A stretch of 64,000 nt of DNA. Origin: Poecilobothrus nobilitatus. Taxonomy: Eukaryota > Arthropoda > Insecta > Diptera > Dolichopodidae. The DNA lies in the NCBI GenBank assembly GCA_947095535.1, contig OX352773.1, positions 132,275,781-132,339,780 on the forward strand. The letters are read 5' to 3'. Made by a program: the position numbers and the translations under genes. Shown in pieces: positions 10,660 to 22,044 of this stretch. A model generated the notes under the pieces. It made no database searches. It had not been told where the DNA came from and saw nothing but the letters and a program-made list of their open reading frames with translations. How positions within the stretch are numbered: the stretch's first letter is position 1; each line of letters begins with the position of its first letter.

Positions 10660-12449
10660 TTATTAAAAAAAGCAATATTAGGCACTAAATAATTGAATTA
10701 ATTTTTTTAAATAGGTATTCATACAATAAAATCTTTTAAAAATAATAATTCAACTTAAAAATTTAACTCTACAAAAATATGACTACATAAAATAAAATAT
10801 TACTAAAATTTAGAGTTATTTAAAATAAAATATTACCTAATTTTTTTCTAATACTACTTATCAAATAGTATTGCAATTTAAAATTTTATTCATAAAAAGA
10901 TTATTGTACTTCATGTAAGTACATGAATATTCTATTTATAATAATTTTTTTCTTATAGACTGTATAGAAAAAAACGAAAATTACTTTACCAGAATCTAGT
11001 ACTTCTGCTTTTTTTTTCTTCAAAATATTGCTGAAAAATATGATTTGACAGTTTTTTATTGACATAAAGATAAAACTTCAAACTTTATTTTTATATAAAT
11101 TTTATAATTTTTTAATATAATTAAAAATATAAAAACTTAGTTTGAACTAAAATATATTTTCCAAATTTGCAGTACAATCTATTAGAAAGCTTTTAAATTA
11201 TTAGGTTATGTTCACTAATTTATTATAATTGTGTACTCTCATAATTTTTTGAGAGTATTAAATGGCGACGATATGAAATGCTAGAGAAAAACTTAAAATT
11301 TTTTTTTGTTGAAAATATGTTAAAAATTTCGAGTTGAAAGCTGAAATTTTGGTATGTTAAAGAAAAATTTCCAAATTTTATTTTAATATACAATTTTGGC
11401 ATGTTTGAGTAAATATTTCATATCGAAAACTCGAAAAGAAAATTGTTAAAAATCGGCATTTTTCTTAAACAAAAACAAAAACAGAAAAGAACAAAAAAAT
11501 CTTTATGAAATGTCATTTTTGGAAGGTTTTTCTCACAATACATTTACAATTTGCACAAACACATTTAAGTATTTCGATGTCCAGACCTTCTAAAAATTAA
11601 TGTAGGTTATGCCTATTTATTTAGGTCTTGATCCTACCTATTTGCATCTACGCCTATGCATTTCTGTTTCATTACTTTACTACTATTAATTGTAGACAAT
11701 ACAGTCACACAAAATATCGCAGCTAGTGTATAATACTATATAGCAATTTTTTTTTTTTTTAACTATATGTTTATAGCAAATTTGGATGTTTCGTCTGATT
11801 GTATTTTTTATTTAATGTTATATTAAAAATATCAATACAATCGCACGAAACATCCCGAATTGGGATTTAGAAAAATTGGATTGTAGAAAAATGCTTAATA
11901 TTTTTGTTCTAGATGAGTTAGATAATAGTATAGTTTCTTTCGATATTTTATCAGAATATAATGACCCACTGTTGACACAACCAAAAATTTTATCAAACAC
12001 TAATGGAAAATTTGCTGTTGAAATTGCAACTTCTTTAGTAACACTTTTAAAATGTACAATACAGATGTTTCAATTATTGTTTAATATTTTTAATATTTTT
12101 AAACATTTAAAAACAATAGAGTTTTAATATTTTTAATTTTATTTAAACATTTTAAAAATGTCATATAATTAAAATTTAGAATTTTTTCTTTCCTCTTGTA
12201 AGAAAATTAATTTTCAACTCGTATTTTTCAGCCATATTTCGAGCACATAAAAAAAGGGAGTCACAAATTCTGGTAAGCAAATTATTAAATATTTTGATAC
12301 ACTCCATAAAAAAAAAGTAGTGGTGTAGGAGATATAAGTAATTTTAAATTTTATTTTATAAGATATAATTAATTAATTATTACTTATTATAATTAGTTTT
12401 GTTTGTTTTTTATGTTAAATTAGTTTTATAATTTTAAACAGAAAATCGT

Positions 12450-12748
12450 ATCTGAGCATAGACAATAAATTTTTAATATATAAAGTGATATTTAGCAGCA
12501 TTCTTTGATACGCTTTCGCCGTATGGATGGATTCTGCAAAATCGCATTTACTTCTTTTACAAAGAAAGCAGAACTCCGTGCTAAAATTAATTCTAAAGAA
12601 AAATAGATGCTTTTCAACCGCAAGGTTACATGAAATCGCCCAAGTGCCTACAAGTCAAGACAAAATTGATAGACTTTTTCCAATTTTTCAAGAGAACTGC
12701 TTTAACAATTCAAATCCTCTAATAAATAATATTTTCAGTATAATCTAA
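12450..12748 (+). pseudogene. Jockey-like LINE ORF2 C-terminal fragment (unit 3)
   Basis: Diverged copy of the fragment seen in units 1 and 2. The ATG of the other copies is lost (GAGCATAG in place of GAGCATGG) and a TGA interrupts the reading near 12506. Open sequence resumes at 12527 with the AKSHLLLLQRKQNSVLKL block. Confidence 0.65.
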
Positions 12749-13245
12749 GTTAACTATATGTAAATTCTAAATTTAATAATTAGTCTATAGGTTAGTTTTA
12801 AGTATCTAGTTATAAGTCGTTAAAAAATGTGTCAGTAGGTTTTTTAGCCATTTTTGCTACACCAACTAAATTTTTTAATAATAAATATTAATTCTTTTCT
12901 CTTAATTTTAAGTCAAAGTTGAAAATACTCCTATTATAGTATGATTTTCTAAATTTGTAAATATTGGCTTTTTTGTACACAAAATTTTTTTTTTTTTAAG
13001 GCTTAATAAATAAATAAATAAAATAAATAATTTTGTATTTACGGTTTTTTTGTTTTTTATAAATTGTTATATTTTTTTGTCTTTTATCTTATTTTTTTAT
13101 ATAGCCCTTTTTAATTTTTTATACATATAAACTCTGTAAAATGAAAATGAAACTAATATCATTTTATATTTTTTACAAAATGATAATTATTTGGGTTGCA
13201 ATTTTAAATTTAGAATTATCATTGGTTATCAGTTTGGAATACAAA

Positions 13246-13560
13246 TGATAATAAAAATAGATTTTCGAAAGACACTTTCAATGCTTTAGTATTCACTACT
13301 AAAACATTAATAGAGTTAGTTCATCTATCCTTAACGGAGCTTCAAATGGACTATGTTTTATTAGGCAAATTACAAACTGATTCTTAAGAAAATAGATTCC
13401 GTTTATATCGTTCTCTAGCTGGGTGCAATTTTACTTTGACGAACTTAACAGAGGAGGTCTTTCTTTACCGACTATCAGACAAATTATGTTTTATTTCATA
13501 TGACAGCAATTTTTTAGGAGATTTTACGGGAAACAAATTTAAAAAAAAATTTCTTTGAGC
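13246..13560 (+). pseudogene. P-element/THAP9-like transposase fragment (unit 3, truncated)
   Basis: Unit 3 version of the P-like fragment. The DYVLLGKLQTD block is present but followed at once by a stop (ATTCTTAAG in place of ATTCTTTAG). The downstream C-K-C-G segment is removed by a ~150-base deletion. Confidence 0.6.
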
Positions 13561-14391
13561 AATTTTAATTAATAATTACACAAAACGGGAAATGACATAT
13601 TAAAATCTAATAGACAAAATCGCAAATTAAAAATATTTCAAAATTAAGAAGGGTTATATAATTTTTTGTGATATTTTTTAATTTCGTGATATTTTGTTAA
13701 TTTTGAATTTTGTGATATTTTTTTAATTTATTGTTTTTTTATTAATATTTTTGTTTCTACTTCATAAATATTACACTGTTTTTTTTAGAATTGAGGGGAT
13801 TAGGCCTATTGAGAACATCACTTTAAAAAAAACGCTCCATATTCCCTACCTCAAAGGTGGTGTGGGAATGGGAAAATTTTTTAGATATTATAATTACTTA
13901 TATAAATATTATTTAATTATTGCTTATTTCACAATAACTTATATTTCAGTTAATAATTTTTTATTTTTAAAATTTAATAAAAATTTTTACTAAGTTAATT
14001 TAAAATCAAAATTGTCATTAAAACTTTTTTTGTTACCAGTAGTGTACTATAAAAACACTCTCATTGACTTTCACGAGACTCGAATCTTAAGAACTTTAAG
14101 AAGCTTTTAAAATAAAAAATTTAAAGGAAGACAATTTTTTAAATGCATATTTATGAATGAAAATATTATATTTTAAAATATTTTTCTTTAATGAATTATG
14201 TAAAAAAGATGCGACTTTAATTTTCTCTTTGGACCAAATTGAATAAAGTAAATGGTTTTTGTATTATTTCAAGATTTATAGTCGGCCCCCTATTTTTTTC
14301 CATAAGACTACGTGTAAATTTGTTAAAAGCTGGCCCCTTATTAAGCTTTTACTCTCTGCACTTCATGGCCTGATAATTGATGTGAGTCTCG

Positions 14392-14745
14392 TCTAAACAT
14401 ATAAATGAAAAATAAAACTAAACGGCGTTTTACCACCAAAATTTCGCATTGGGCGGTAACAGTTTCGCACCAGCGCGTTCTTTTTTTCATTAACAAGTAA
14501 GCAATCATTATTAACAACTTTTTTTTACAAAACTATTGGAAGAAATATGAAACTCAACAGAAAATAGTTATTAATTTGAAGATGAACAGAAGATGAAAAT
14601 GAACTGATTTAAAAACTTCAATTTTTATGAATTACATAATTATAATTTTTATTGTTTTTGTGTTTAACTGTTACTGTTTAATACCGAATAAAGACTTTAT
14701 TATAATTATGTACTTACTTTAAATTTAATTTTTTTTGTGAGAATT
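14392..14745. other. Unique spacer between the tandem array and the Polinton region
   Basis: Sequence after the array break contains a short GC-richer patch (GGCGTTTTACC...TTTCGCATTGGGCGGTAAC, 14423-14460) and AT-rich DNA. No coding signal. It may include the left terminus of the Polinton, but I cannot identify inverted repeats. Confidence 0.4.
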
Positions 14746-14937
14746 TTAGGATTTGGAACGTATCCCCCTAATTTCATACAAAATAGGGTTCACAGTGCGC
14801 GATTTCGAAGTATTCTGAGATGTATTTTGATTTATTTTAATTGTTTTATGTAGTATATTACAGATTTTTTTCTTTAAAATTACAGGAATTTCAAAAAATA
14901 ACCATGAATAACTGCATTGAACATTAAAATGTTTCAT
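14746..14937 (-). pseudogene. Fragment of the uncharacterised Polinton ORF (C-terminal part)
   Basis: The - strand reading FNVQCSYSWLFFEIPVILKK closely matches the block at the right edge of the window (YSVQCNYSRLFFEIPVLLEN, about 63940-63996). It also resembles a third version near 23200 (IAQCNYSGLFYEI). The shared pattern QC-x-Y-S-x-L-F-x-E-I marks this as a relative of the ORF that starts at 63482. Only this segment and a non-matching tail survive. Function unknown. Confidence 0.6.
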
Positions 14938-15573
14938 TGGTATATAAATTTCTTGTTGTAACGTTTTTGAGATAACGGAATGAAACGGAAAACTAATTGA
15001 GATAACGGAATGAAAATATATATTATGTATATGATTGAATTTAGGATTAGAGTGTGAGAATATGTGTTATGAAATTTAAAAATTAAATTATTAAACGGGT
15101 TTAAAAAGTTTTAAGGGTAGGGGGTTTAAGACTTTGGTACGATGTTATCAGCGTAGAAGCTTCAGCAAGTTTAGAGATTTGGAAAAGGAAAAGTTGGGAA
15201 TTCGGCAGGTTCGGAGAATTAAAATAAGATCATAAGGGGACAAGTTTGGAGATTTAGGATCTCAAGATGGAACGTTTGAACATTAAAAAATTTGATGGAA
15301 TTAGTGCTTTAGTAGTATGATTTAAAAGGGCCCCTTTGGGAGTAATGTTAAAAACATGGTACGGAAACCCTTGTTTTAGTATTTTACAAAAGTATATAAA
15401 CTGGAAAAATTTTACTAAACTGTATTAAATGAAAACTGTACTAAATGAAAAAAAAAAAATACTAACTTGAAAAAAGAAAATGGTAAGATAATTAATATTT
15501 ATTAATTTATTATTTATTTCTAATTATTATATTGTTTTTCTCGATATTATTTTAGGCCTTTATTCAAAATTTA
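14938..15573. other. Spacer, nothing recognised
   Basis: About 640 bases upstream of the OB-like ORF. There is a short direct repeat (GAGATAACGGAATGAA at 14970 and 14999) and a purine-rich stretch at 15050-15290. No coding signal. It could hold the promoter of the 15574 ORF. Confidence 0.4.
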
Positions 15574-15890
15574 ATGTCAGTAGCAAAAAGCGATAATGAT
15601 CAATATCGAAACATAAACTATTTGGTCCAAAGAATGCTGTACGAGGTAAATTCATGGAAATTTTTAGATACAAAAAGAGGAAAAAAAATAGTGTTATGTG
15701 AATTGACGAACCCCATAAATGAGCAAAAAATTACAATATTCATGCCCGACAGATTCTCAAAACAAGTGGCAACTAAGGAAGAACTAGAAGAATTAACGGG
15801 ACTTGCTTTTATTTAAAATCTATAAGTCGTGACCCAGAAAGGCGTAATATGACTTTGTTTGACCTCATTTCTATGGTGGATATTTGTTCC
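15574..15890 (+). pseudogene. Small OB-fold/ssDNA-binding-like protein, Polinton-associated
   Basis: An 80-codon ORF begins MSVAKSDNDQYRNINYLVQR and contains FLDTKRGKKIVLCEL, then ITIFMPDRFSK and EELEELTGLAFI. The pattern (hydrophobic start, T-K-x-G-K-x-I-V strand, x-P-x-R-F-S, then an acidic E-E-L motif) resembles small OB-like proteins I associate with insect transposable elements, possibly ssDNA binding. After the stop at 15814, a second frame continues with R-D-P-E-R-R-N-M-T-L-F-D, so the true C-terminus is cut off by a frameshift. It sits immediately upstream of PolB on the same strand, fitting a replication accessory. The assignment is tentative. Confidence 0.4.
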
Positions 15891-16007
15891 CAAGAAATAT
15901 TTAAATAAAATATAAATATATAGACCTAATTTTTTTTGAAATGATAAAGGATAATTTGAAATGATAAAGGATAATTTAATAAATTTTTAAAAAATGAGCT
16001 CCTAAAA

Positions 16008-16316
16008 TTGAAAATGTTTAAATTTAACATTGCTTTAATCGCAAAATATGTAAAGCCTCATAAATTAGAAAATATTAAATTTCTTAATAGTAAAATGGAA
16101 ATTATACCAGCAGAAAATGAAATAGAAACTGTATTGGAAAATATGATAGGAAAGAGTTTGATGAAAATGAATTCCAAGAAAAGGATTCTGGATAAAGTTT
16201 AAATAAGTTACCTACTTGATTTCGAAATAAATATAAATGAATATAAACCTTTAAAAGATTCGAAATATATTAAATTACCAAATCAAATTGAAGAGAAAAA
16301 AACCATGCATTAATAT
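16008..16316 (+). pseudogene. Polinton DNA polymerase B, N-terminal piece
   Basis: The 64-codon start MKMFKFNIALIAKYVKPHKL plus the following 35 codons, after an in-frame TAA, match the N-terminal region of Polinton-type protein-primed PolB. The YKPLKDSKYIKLP block (16243-16281) is typical of the segment preceding the conserved K-W core. A minisatellite element inserted at 16317 separates this from the next piece. Confidence 0.6.
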
Positions 16317-17508
16317 AAACAAGTAAATGTAAGTAAGTCGATGCAACCGACTTATTTATACCCTACACCTAAAAAATTCAAATTAAATTAAAAATCCATA
16401 AATTATTTTAGTTAGGCATTTAATATAAGCTAAAAAATAAATGCTTTTACAACCTTTGTACAAAATTTCAGGTTTCTATCTTTATTAAATTTGTATATAA
16501 AAAGATATGCTTGTTAGGTCTTGGGAAGTGTGTGAAGGCACCCGGGCCATCTCCCCAATTCATCCAACATTTTAGAGACATTATCAGAACAGGTTAGAAT
16601 ACTCTTATATCAAATTTTTATATTTATTAATTTCGAAGATTTGCTTGTTCGGTCTTGGAAGTTGTGTGGGAGATACCCGAACAATCGTTCCAATTCATCT
16701 GAAATTTTAGGTAAATCAGGGATTCAGGAAACAACACCCTCGTATCAAATTTGCAGTTTTTATCTTTATTAATTTCGAGGATATGCTTGTTCTGTTTTGG
16801 GAGCTGTATGCGAGGTACCCGACCAACCACTCCAATTCATCTCAAATTTTAGGCAAATCAGGCATTCAGGAAACAGCATCCTCGTATCAAATTTGAAGCT
16901 TTTATCTTTATTAGTTTCGAAGATATGTTTGTTCGATTTTGGGAGTTGTGTGGGAGGTAACCGAACAGCTCCTCCAATTCATCTCAAATTTTGGACAAAT
17001 CAGGGATTCAAGAAACAACATTCTAGTACCAAATTTGAAGTTTCTATCTTTATTAATTTAGAATATATGCTTGTTCGGTTTTGCGATTTGTGTGGGAGGT
17101 ACCCGAACAAGCACTCCAATTCACCTCAAATTTTAGGGATATCAGAGATTCAGGAAAACACATCCTCGTACAAAATTTTAAGTTTCTATTTTTATTAATT
17201 TCGAAGATATGCGTATTCGGTTTTGGGGGTTGTATGGGAGGTACCCGAACCCATGGACCGATATTGCCGAGATTCGAACTTAGCCTTCTTTTCGTAATTA
17301 GTAACCTACTATATAAATTTCATCAAGATAGCTTCACTAGTTTTTGAGTTATTGTGCGAACGGACGGGTGGACATCGCTAAATCGACTCAGGAGCTGATC
17401 CTGATTCAGAATATATATACATGTCCATATATAACTCGCTTCCTTTTGGTGGTTACAAACACCATACCAAAGTTAACATACCCTGTATTTAATGTGTAGG
17501 GTATAAAA
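16317..17508. mobile_element. Minisatellite-bearing non-autonomous element, copy 1 (six ~141-bp repeats)
   Basis: The element starts near AAACAAGTAAATGTAAG, has a CGATGCAACCG motif and ATACCCTACAC, and ends in GTGTAGGGTATA, so the TATACCC/GGGTATA termini are inverted. The interior is a tandem array of about 133-143 bp units, each containing the core TTGTTCGGTTTTGGGAGTTG and ACCCGAACAACCACTCCAAT. I count six units (starting near 16505, 16638, 16781, 16920, 17061 and 17203). Downstream of the array lies GAACGGACGGGTGGACATCG. It is inserted in the PolB pseudogene. A relative with four repeats is at 18562-19470. Superfamily not determined; Helitron-like or foldback-like are possible. Confidence 0.75.
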
Positions 17509-17519
17509 ATAAGGATGTA

Positions 17520-18240
17520 TATTGCTACAAGTGGTGTTTAATATCAGTGTTACAAAACAGAGCAATTAGAAATCCTCAGAGATGTGAAAATTATGCTACT
17601 GATAATATAGAAGCACAAATAATAATTTTAAATAATGCAAAGGTAGCACCATTAGAGTTTGGTAATTTAGAATTTCCATTTCATCATCATGAATTTCCAC
17701 TTCATCATGATATAAAAGAATTAGAAAGAATGAATCCGGAAATAAGCATCACTATATATGGATATGAAAATGTTTCAAAAATTCTATAAAAATAATTGAA
17801 CCCTACTACCACTCGAAGGAAGAAAAAAATCATCATATTGAAATGCTTTTAATTACAAAAACTGAAATGTCGCATTACGCTTGGGTTAAAAATTTGTCGA
17901 GATTAGTGTAAAATCAACTTTCTAAAAACGGTCACAGGAATTATTTTTGTCGAATATGTTTAGTGGCTTTACTTCACAACAAAATTTACAAATTCATAAA
18001 AAAGAATGTAGAAACATCATTACCAAATTACCTAGCCCTGAAAATAAATTTTTGAAATTTTAAAATTGGCATAAAAAAATGAGGGTTCCATTTGTAATTT
18101 ATGCTGATTCAGAAAGTTTGCTGGCCTGGAACCTGTTTCAACATGTGAACGTAGTCCTAAAATTCCATCAACAACAAATATCAAAAAACATAATATTCCG
18201 ATCGCTTTTTCATATTATATCAAATGTTCATTTGATAGTA
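17520..18240 (+). pseudogene. Polinton PolB, second piece (pre-exonuclease and Exo I region)
   Basis: Starts with NRAIRNPQRCENYATDNIEA and EFGNLEFPFHHH, then SITIYGYENVSKIL, the usual N-terminal region of Polinton/virophage-type PolB. After a stop the reading continues through HYAWVKNLSRLV, a degraded Cys-rich YFCRICL segment and, at about 18079-18123, VPFVIYADSESLL. This last is the Exo I motif (D-x-E, here D-S-E) of the 3'-5' proofreading domain. Multiple stops and frame changes; clearly dead. Confidence 0.75.
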
Positions 18241-18369
18241 AATTAAATATATATAAAATATTCGTACATAAGTAAATATTAATATTATACATACTGAATA
18301 ATACATATATAAGCGTAAAATTCTCATTCAAAGTAACCATTGCCATATAATAAAGTAAATATTAGCATT

Positions 18370-18429
<60 letters not shown>

Positions 18430-18561
18430 ATACCACTTAAATTATTTAAATCATTGAAAATTTCACTTAAATTAATTAATTATGTTATAAGAAACCCATA
18501 GAAACTTGGTACGAGCCTCAGTGCTCTTTTAGAGAAATTAAAAAATTAAAAATAAATAAAA
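18241..18561. repeat. Low-complexity spacer with (CA)n(TA)n microsatellite
   Basis: AT-rich sequence interrupting PolB. A CA tract followed by a long TA tract lies at about 18372-18425. A PolB-like stretch may resume just before 18540 but is too weak to call. Confidence 0.7.
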
Positions 18562-19470
18562 AAACAAGTAAATGTAACAGTAAGTCGATGCAACAGTAAG
18601 TCGATGCAACCGACTTATTTATACCCTACATCTAAAAAAATTCAAATTAAATTAAAAATCTATGTTATTTTAGTTAGGTATTTAATATAAGCTAAAAAAT
18701 AAATACTTTTACAACCTTTGTACAAAATTTCAGGTTTCTATCTTTATGAAATTCGAAGATATGTTTGTTAGGTCTTGGGAAGTGTGTGAAGGCATCCGGA
18801 CCAGCACTCCAATTCATCTCAAATTTTGGAGACATTATCAGAACACTCTTATATCAAATTTCAAGTTTTTATATTAATTAATTTAGAAGATATGTTTGTT
18901 CGGTCTTGGGAGTTGTGTGGGAGATACCCGAACAACCATTCCAATTCATCTGAAATTTTAGGCAAATTAGGGATTCAAGAAACAACACCCTCGTATCAAA
19001 TGTGCAGTTTCCATCTTTATTAATTTCGAAGATTTGCTTGCTCGGTTTTGGGAGTTGTACAACCACCCGAACAACCACTCCAATTCATCTCAAATTAGGG
19101 ATTTAGGGATATCAGGGGTTCAGGAAAAGACACCCTCATACAAAATTTTAAGTTTCTATCTTTATTAATTTTGAAGATATGCGTATTCGGTTTTGGGAGT
19201 TGTATGGGAGGTACCCGAACCCATGGTCTGATTTCGCCCATTTGTAATCCCCGCCTTATTTTAGTCATTGTTCACCTACAGTATAAATTTGATCAAGAAT
19301 CATTATTGTTTCAGTTATCGTGCGTACGGATGGACGGACATCGCTAAATCGGCTCAGGAGGTGATCCTGATTCAGAATATATATACATGTCCATATCTAA
19401 CTTGCTTCCTTTTGGTGGTTACAAACACCAAAGTTAATATACGCTATACTTTAGGTGTAGGGTATAATAA
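18562..19470. mobile_element. Minisatellite-bearing non-autonomous element, copy 2 (four repeats)
   Basis: Same head (AAACAAGTAAATGTAA, CGATGCAACCG, ATACCCTACA) and tail (GGACGGACATCGC, then GTGTAGGGTATA) as the 16317-17508 element. Only four ~141-bp units are present (near 18758, 18889, 19029 and 19175), and an 18-base AACAGTAAGTCGATGC segment is duplicated at the head. It also lies inside the PolB pseudogene, about 1.05 kb after copy 1. Confidence 0.75.
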
Positions 19471-19479
19471 AAAGATTTC

Positions 19480-21253
19480 ACAGGTATGGTTTATTCAATT
19501 TGTAATGAAAAAAACAAACTTATAAAATTTTTTTAACTTTTTTAAGATTGGATTGCGGAAAGAACTTCATCACAGCTTTAATAAAAGATTGTACATTTCT
19601 TTTTGAAACTATATAGAAAACCAGAAACCAATGAAAAGATTAACCGCAAAGAAAACCGTTCATCATATAAATAGTGATACATTTCATATTTGTGAAAAAA
19701 TATTTCTATCTAATGAAAATCGTGTACAAGAGCATTGCCATCTAACAGGTTAACTATATTGGTCCAGCACATAGCTCTTGTAATATATTATTTCGCATAC
19801 CTAAGTTTTTCCCTATATTCTTTCATAATTTTTCTAATTGTGATGCTCATTTAATATTTAAGTGAGCATCATAATTAGAATTTTGAGTTAAATTCAGTTC
19901 TACCCTTCAACAAAGAAAATTATATTTCTGTATCCAAATCTATCTTTATTGAAGAAACAAAGAAGTATTATGCAATCAAATGTTATGTTTATGCAATCCA
20001 GTCTTGAATTATTGACAGAAAATTTAAGTAGAGAAAAGTTAGAAACCGTTAGAACACATTTGCAAAGCAATAAAAAATTAGAATTGTTAATTCAAAAGGG
20101 TGTTTTTCCTTATGATTATATAGATTCAATAGCTCAACGAACTTTATTTACCCCCACAAGAAGTCTTTAAAAATTAGATGACTACTGATACTTTATGTTT
20201 AGATGAACATTATCTTTATGCTAAAAAAGTTTGGATGTCTTTGGGTGTCAAACTTTAAAAGATTATTTTTTTTACTAACAGACGTTTTTGAAAATTTTAA
20301 GGAAATTTGCATCAAAATTTATAATTTAGATCCAGCTCAATATTTTACTTTACCAGGTCTTACATGGGATGCTACATTAAAATATGCTAAAATAGAATTA
20401 GAATTATTGGACGATATTAATATTTTTAAACAAAGTATTCGTGGAAGTATTAGCCAATGTTCAAAAAGATATGCTAAATCAAATATTAAGTATATGGGGG
20501 ATCAATATAATCCTGCAGAAACATCTGAATATATAATATATTTAGATGCAAATAATTTATATGGGTGAGCCATGCAACTACTTCCGTGCGATTATTATAA
20601 ATGGCTTGAAAACCCATCAGATTTGTAAGTAGATGAAATTTGGAAGTAGATTTAAAATATTCTCAATCATTACATGATATTCACAATGATTTACCATTTT
20701 GTTGTAAAAACAAAAAACCTCAATGGTAGAATAAATAAACTATTATTAGAGTTAAATGATAAAAAATTATATAATTCATTATACAAATTTGAAGCAAAGC
20801 TTAAAACATGGCCTAATTTTGGAACAGATTGATAGAGTAATACAGTTAAACAATCTGATTGGTTAAAAAAGTATATTAACTTGAATACTAACCATGGAGC
20901 TTTAGCAACATTAAATTCTTTTTTAAATTAATGAATAATGCTGTTATGGTAAGACTATGGAAAACGTTGATAAAAGGAAAATAATTAAAATAGCCGATTC
21001 TTGGAAGAATAGGTGGAAATATCTTGGAGCAACATCATTGAATTAGGAAACCAAATTTCAATAGTATTGCAATATTCAATGAAAATCTCTGCGGTTCAAT
21101 TACATACGCTGAAAGTGTTATATGTGGCTTATCATATATATACTTGGGTTTCATAGTCCTAGAGCTCTCTAAATTACATATGTATAAGTTTCACTATGAT
21201 TATATGAAGCCATGGAATAATTTAAATATTGAATTGAATTACATGGATACTGC
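19480..21253 (+). pseudogene. Polinton PolB, third piece (linker to palm motifs)
   Basis: Opens with a DCGKNFITALIKDCT-type segment, a decayed Cys/His patch and YIGPAHSSCNILFRIPKFFP, a hallmark Polinton PolB stretch before the Exo II region. A quasi-palindrome at 19832-19880 breaks it there. The frames at 19949-20568 then give the GVFPYDYID block, LTDVFENFKEICIKIYNLDP, LPGLTWDATLKYAKIELELL and YIIYLDANNLYG, the polymerase motif A equivalent. Later frames hold KTMENVDKR (motif B side) and YMDT at about 21240, where the catalytic motif is cut by the 21254-22044 insertion. Confidence 0.85.
19832..19880. repeat. Short quasi-palindrome inside PolB
   Basis: TTCTAATTGTGATGCTCATT (19832-19851, plus 3 bases) is followed after a 3-base loop by its reverse complement at 19858-19880, with two mismatches in 23. 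The sense arm is ordinary PolB coding sequence (FSNCDAHL). The antisense arm therefore looks like a templated inverted copy added downstream, breaking the gene. Confidence 0.75.
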
Positions 21254-22044
21254 TCAGGCTTCATCAGCTGAAAATTTTTGAAAAGGCTTCATCAGCTGAA
21301 AAAAAAAGCAAAATACATCACAAAGCATGCACATATACAGAAATACAAATACTTATCTGATGGAAGTCTTCTAGGAAAATCACGAACTGGAAATCTAGCA
21401 CCATCATATCAAATTCTATCTAAAAGAAAAATTATATTTAAATGTAACTAAATAATTATAACTTACCAATTGTATCCTTTTGGTTGCTTCTATAAATTTA
21501 TGCACTGTATATTTTTTGTTTACAATATTTGTCAAAATTTGATTGATCATTAATTCCCCAAAATAGTTATATGTAGCAATTGTTTTTTTTCTTTTTTCGT
21601 ATATACACTTCGTTTCTTTTGTTTAGCAACATTGTTTCTAGAAATAAAAATTAAATAATAATTAAAAAAGGAACAAAAAAGGGGTTAATAACCTAGGATT
21701 AAATTAAATCTGTAAAATCATAGAAAACAGTTTTTTATAGGTTTCATAAATGTAAAAACAATTAAAATTAATTATTCGCAAAAGTACAAGCAAATCGATC
21801 AGTTCAACTATTAGAAAATATTCAACTATTAGAATTAAAATTAAGGAAATTTAATATAAAACAGAAATAAAACGAAATAAAATTTTAGATTAAAGTGAAA
21901 ATCAAACTATCAAATGTTTTCATTATTTTCCATTTAAATAACTATATAAATAAAATTTTAGATTAAAGTGGTTTCAATTATCCAAATAAAACATTTTAAC
22001 ATTTTAGCATATAAAACTAAATTTTTAGAGGGAGGTGGTTTTGA
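21254..22044. other. Insertion splitting the PolB catalytic motif
   Basis: PolB reading ends at Y-M-D-T (about 21250) and resumes with T-D-S-F-I-Y at about 22056, so ~790 bases sit within the polymerase motif C region. The insert starts with a tandem GGCTTCATCAGCTGAAAA (21259 and 21283). On the - strand it has splice-acceptor-like TTTTCTTTTAG near 21420 before an open stretch reading RFPVRDFPRRLPSDKYLYFC. I do not recognise its source; a captured host exon or unknown transposon are possible. Confidence 0.5.

Larger units (their letters stand above)
6770..12118. repeat. Tandem unit 2 (5349 bp)
   Basis: Second, near-identical copy of the 5349-bp unit, directly abutting unit 1 with no spacer. 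Every internal feature of unit 1 is present at +5349. Because the two units differ by only a few bases along their whole length, both coding remnants and non-coding palindromes are conserved equally. This points to recent copying and not to selection on any ORF. Confidence 0.93.
12119..14391. repeat. Tandem unit 3, partial and diverged
   Basis: Third copy, matching about 2.27 kb from the unit start. It carries many more substitutions than unit 2 and a deletion of roughly 150 bases near 13560, corresponding to about 2862-3014 of unit 1. Homology stops at GTGAGTCTCG (14391). That is the equivalent of base 3853 in unit 1, close to the centre of the internal 1.2 kb palindrome. Flanking sequence after 14391 is unrelated. 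It is probably the oldest copy or a truncated array edge. Confidence 0.88.

Noticed and set aside
14392..15573. Left terminal inverted repeat of Polinton copy 1
   Set aside because: I looked for an inverted match to 32-34 kb and saw none by eye; a computed alignment would be needed.
16500..17260. CRISPR-like or coding array (several ORFs over 60 codons in the 141-bp repeats)
   Set aside because: Units are long, diverged and without spacer/repeat alternation. The ORFs arise from repeat length being near a multiple of three and share no family signature.
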